64,000 bases of DNA, taken from Verrucomicrobia bacterium IMCC26134 (GTDB taxonomy: Bacteria; Verrucomicrobiota; Verrucomicrobiia; Opitutales; Opitutaceae). Shown here one piece after another: positions 63,452-64,000 of the stretch. The stretch spans positions 682,001 to 746,000 of the forward strand of contig CP011265.1 of assembly GCA_000972765.1 (NCBI GenBank). Reading direction: 5' to 3'. The notes beneath the pieces were generated by a model that was not told where the DNA came from, did no database searches, and was given only the letters and a program-made list of their open reading frames with translations. Each line of letters begins with the position of its first letter. Position 1 is the first letter of the stretch. The translations under genes and the position numbers were made by a program.

Positions 63452-64000
63452 ATGAAAAATCCCCTTCTATCCAGCCTTTTGGCGGCGTGTCTGGCAGTAT
63501 CCCTTTTTCCGATACATTCGGCCGCCCAGAGCGGGCCTGCCCCCGCCCCGGTGGTCGAGGCAGAGGTGGGCGCGGTGAAGTTTTCCTCGGTCAAGTTCGG
63601 CTCGGACACCTGGCTCGAGGCCGATGTCGAGATCGAGGCGAAGCCGGGCGGCAAACTCGTCGCCGGACAATTTGTGGATCGGGTCAGGGTGATTATAACC
63701 ATCGGCATGGACAGCACCGACGAAAAGACAGGCAAGCCGGTCAGGCTTTTTTACCGTTCGGCCGCCGAGGCCTTGACCCTCGAGGGCGGTAAATCCGATT
63801 TTCGCTTCTACTTCCCCCCCGAGATCGTGAAGCGGGACAAACTTCGCACCCCGCTGAATTATTACGCCGTGGAGCTTGAGGTTGCCGGCAAGGCCCAGGC
63901 TGCGTCGAAGGCGAGTTATTCCTCCACCATCACCTCCGCTGCATCGTTGCAGAACTTCATCTCTAAGGCGGCCAATGAATCCGTCGTGAACGAGGGGTTG
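63452..64000 (+). CDS. Exported protein, 3' end cut by the window edge
   Basis: The frame starts at the ATG at 63452 and has no stop before 64000, giving 183 residues. It has a clear signal peptide (MKNPLLSSLLAACLAVSLFP then IHSAAQ) and a β-rich mature part (VGAVKFSSVKFGSDTWLEAD, DRVRVIITIGMD, SDFRFYFPPEIVKRD, LNYYAVELEVAG). The alternating hydrophobic pattern and length resemble the Amuc_1102-type pilus-associated proteins of Verrucomicrobiota, but I hold this with low confidence because I cannot search. It is divergent from the Nudix gene with 90 nt between the starts. Confidence 0.75.
   Translation, partial: MKNPLLSSLLAACLAVSLFPIHSAAQSGPAPAPVVEAEVGAVKFSSVKFGSDTWLEADVEIEAKPGGKLVAGQFVDRVRVIITIGMDSTDEKTGKPVRLFYRSAAEALTLEGGKSDFRFYFPPEIVKRDKLRTPLNYYAVELEVAGKAQAASKASYSSTITSAASLQNFISKAANESVVNEGL

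Overview
The window is GC-rich and carries a bacterial chromosome segment that reads as Verrucomicrobiota, most likely Opitutaceae. This is inferred from gene content, not from a database search. The pointers are: a complete division and cell wall (dcw) cluster with a MurC-MurB fusion and a meso-DAP-type MurE; a chlamydia-like class Ic ribonucleotide reductase; secreted proteins with autotransporter-associated repeats and a C-terminal module common in this phylum; plant-polysaccharide enzymes; and RAYT-type transposases.

Region 1 (1-18900, all + strand) is the dcw operon: rsmH (5' end cut off), ftsL-like, ftsI, murE, murF, mraY, murD, a LysM-protein gene, ftsW, murG, murC-murB, ddl, ftsQ, ftsA, ftsZ. 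Many genes overlap by 1-11 nt. Together they make the lipid-linked peptidoglycan precursor (MurC to MurF, Ddl, MraY, MurG), polymerise and cross-link it at the septum (FtsW, FtsI) and form the divisome (FtsL, FtsQ, FtsA, FtsZ). FtsZ has Thr where the second catalytic Asp of the T7 loop is expected.

Region 2 (19028-24877, +) holds a SulP transporter with STAS and cyclic-nucleotide-binding domains, obgE, a standalone MshEN-like protein, a GspE/PilB ATPase, and a phase-perfect 21-bp minisatellite that encodes a heptapeptide repeat.

Region 3 (25326-34664) is a pectin-directed cluster: a 1581-residue secreted pectate-lyase-like protein, a small exported protein, a CE15-like esterase and a GH28-DUF1080 fusion, with a GH114-like protein on the opposite strand.

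Region 4 (34799-41024) has a minus-strand unit with an FhaC/ShlB-type outer-membrane transporter, an ECF sigma factor and a probable membrane anti-sigma protein, preceded by a small acidic exported protein with its own terminator. A pepsin-like aspartic protease (+) and a DUF4256 protein (-) follow.

Region 5 (41089-45353) is the mobile and accessory part: three 836-bp tandem units of a RAYT transposase gene, REP-like 25-mers, two IS481-type end sequences in direct orientation, a truncated IS481 transposase, a small lipoprotein in a lower-GC patch, and a HigBA-type toxin-antitoxin pair.

Region 6 (45424-64000, mostly - strand) is housekeeping: nrdA/nrdB, GDP-fucose synthesis (fcl, gmd), a RibD-C reductase, cysH, a SurA-like foldase overlapping mfd, the pyruvate dehydrogenase E1-alpha/E1-beta/E2 genes, a Nudix hydrolase, and an exported protein cut by the right edge. 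I saw no rRNA, tRNA or CRISPR array.
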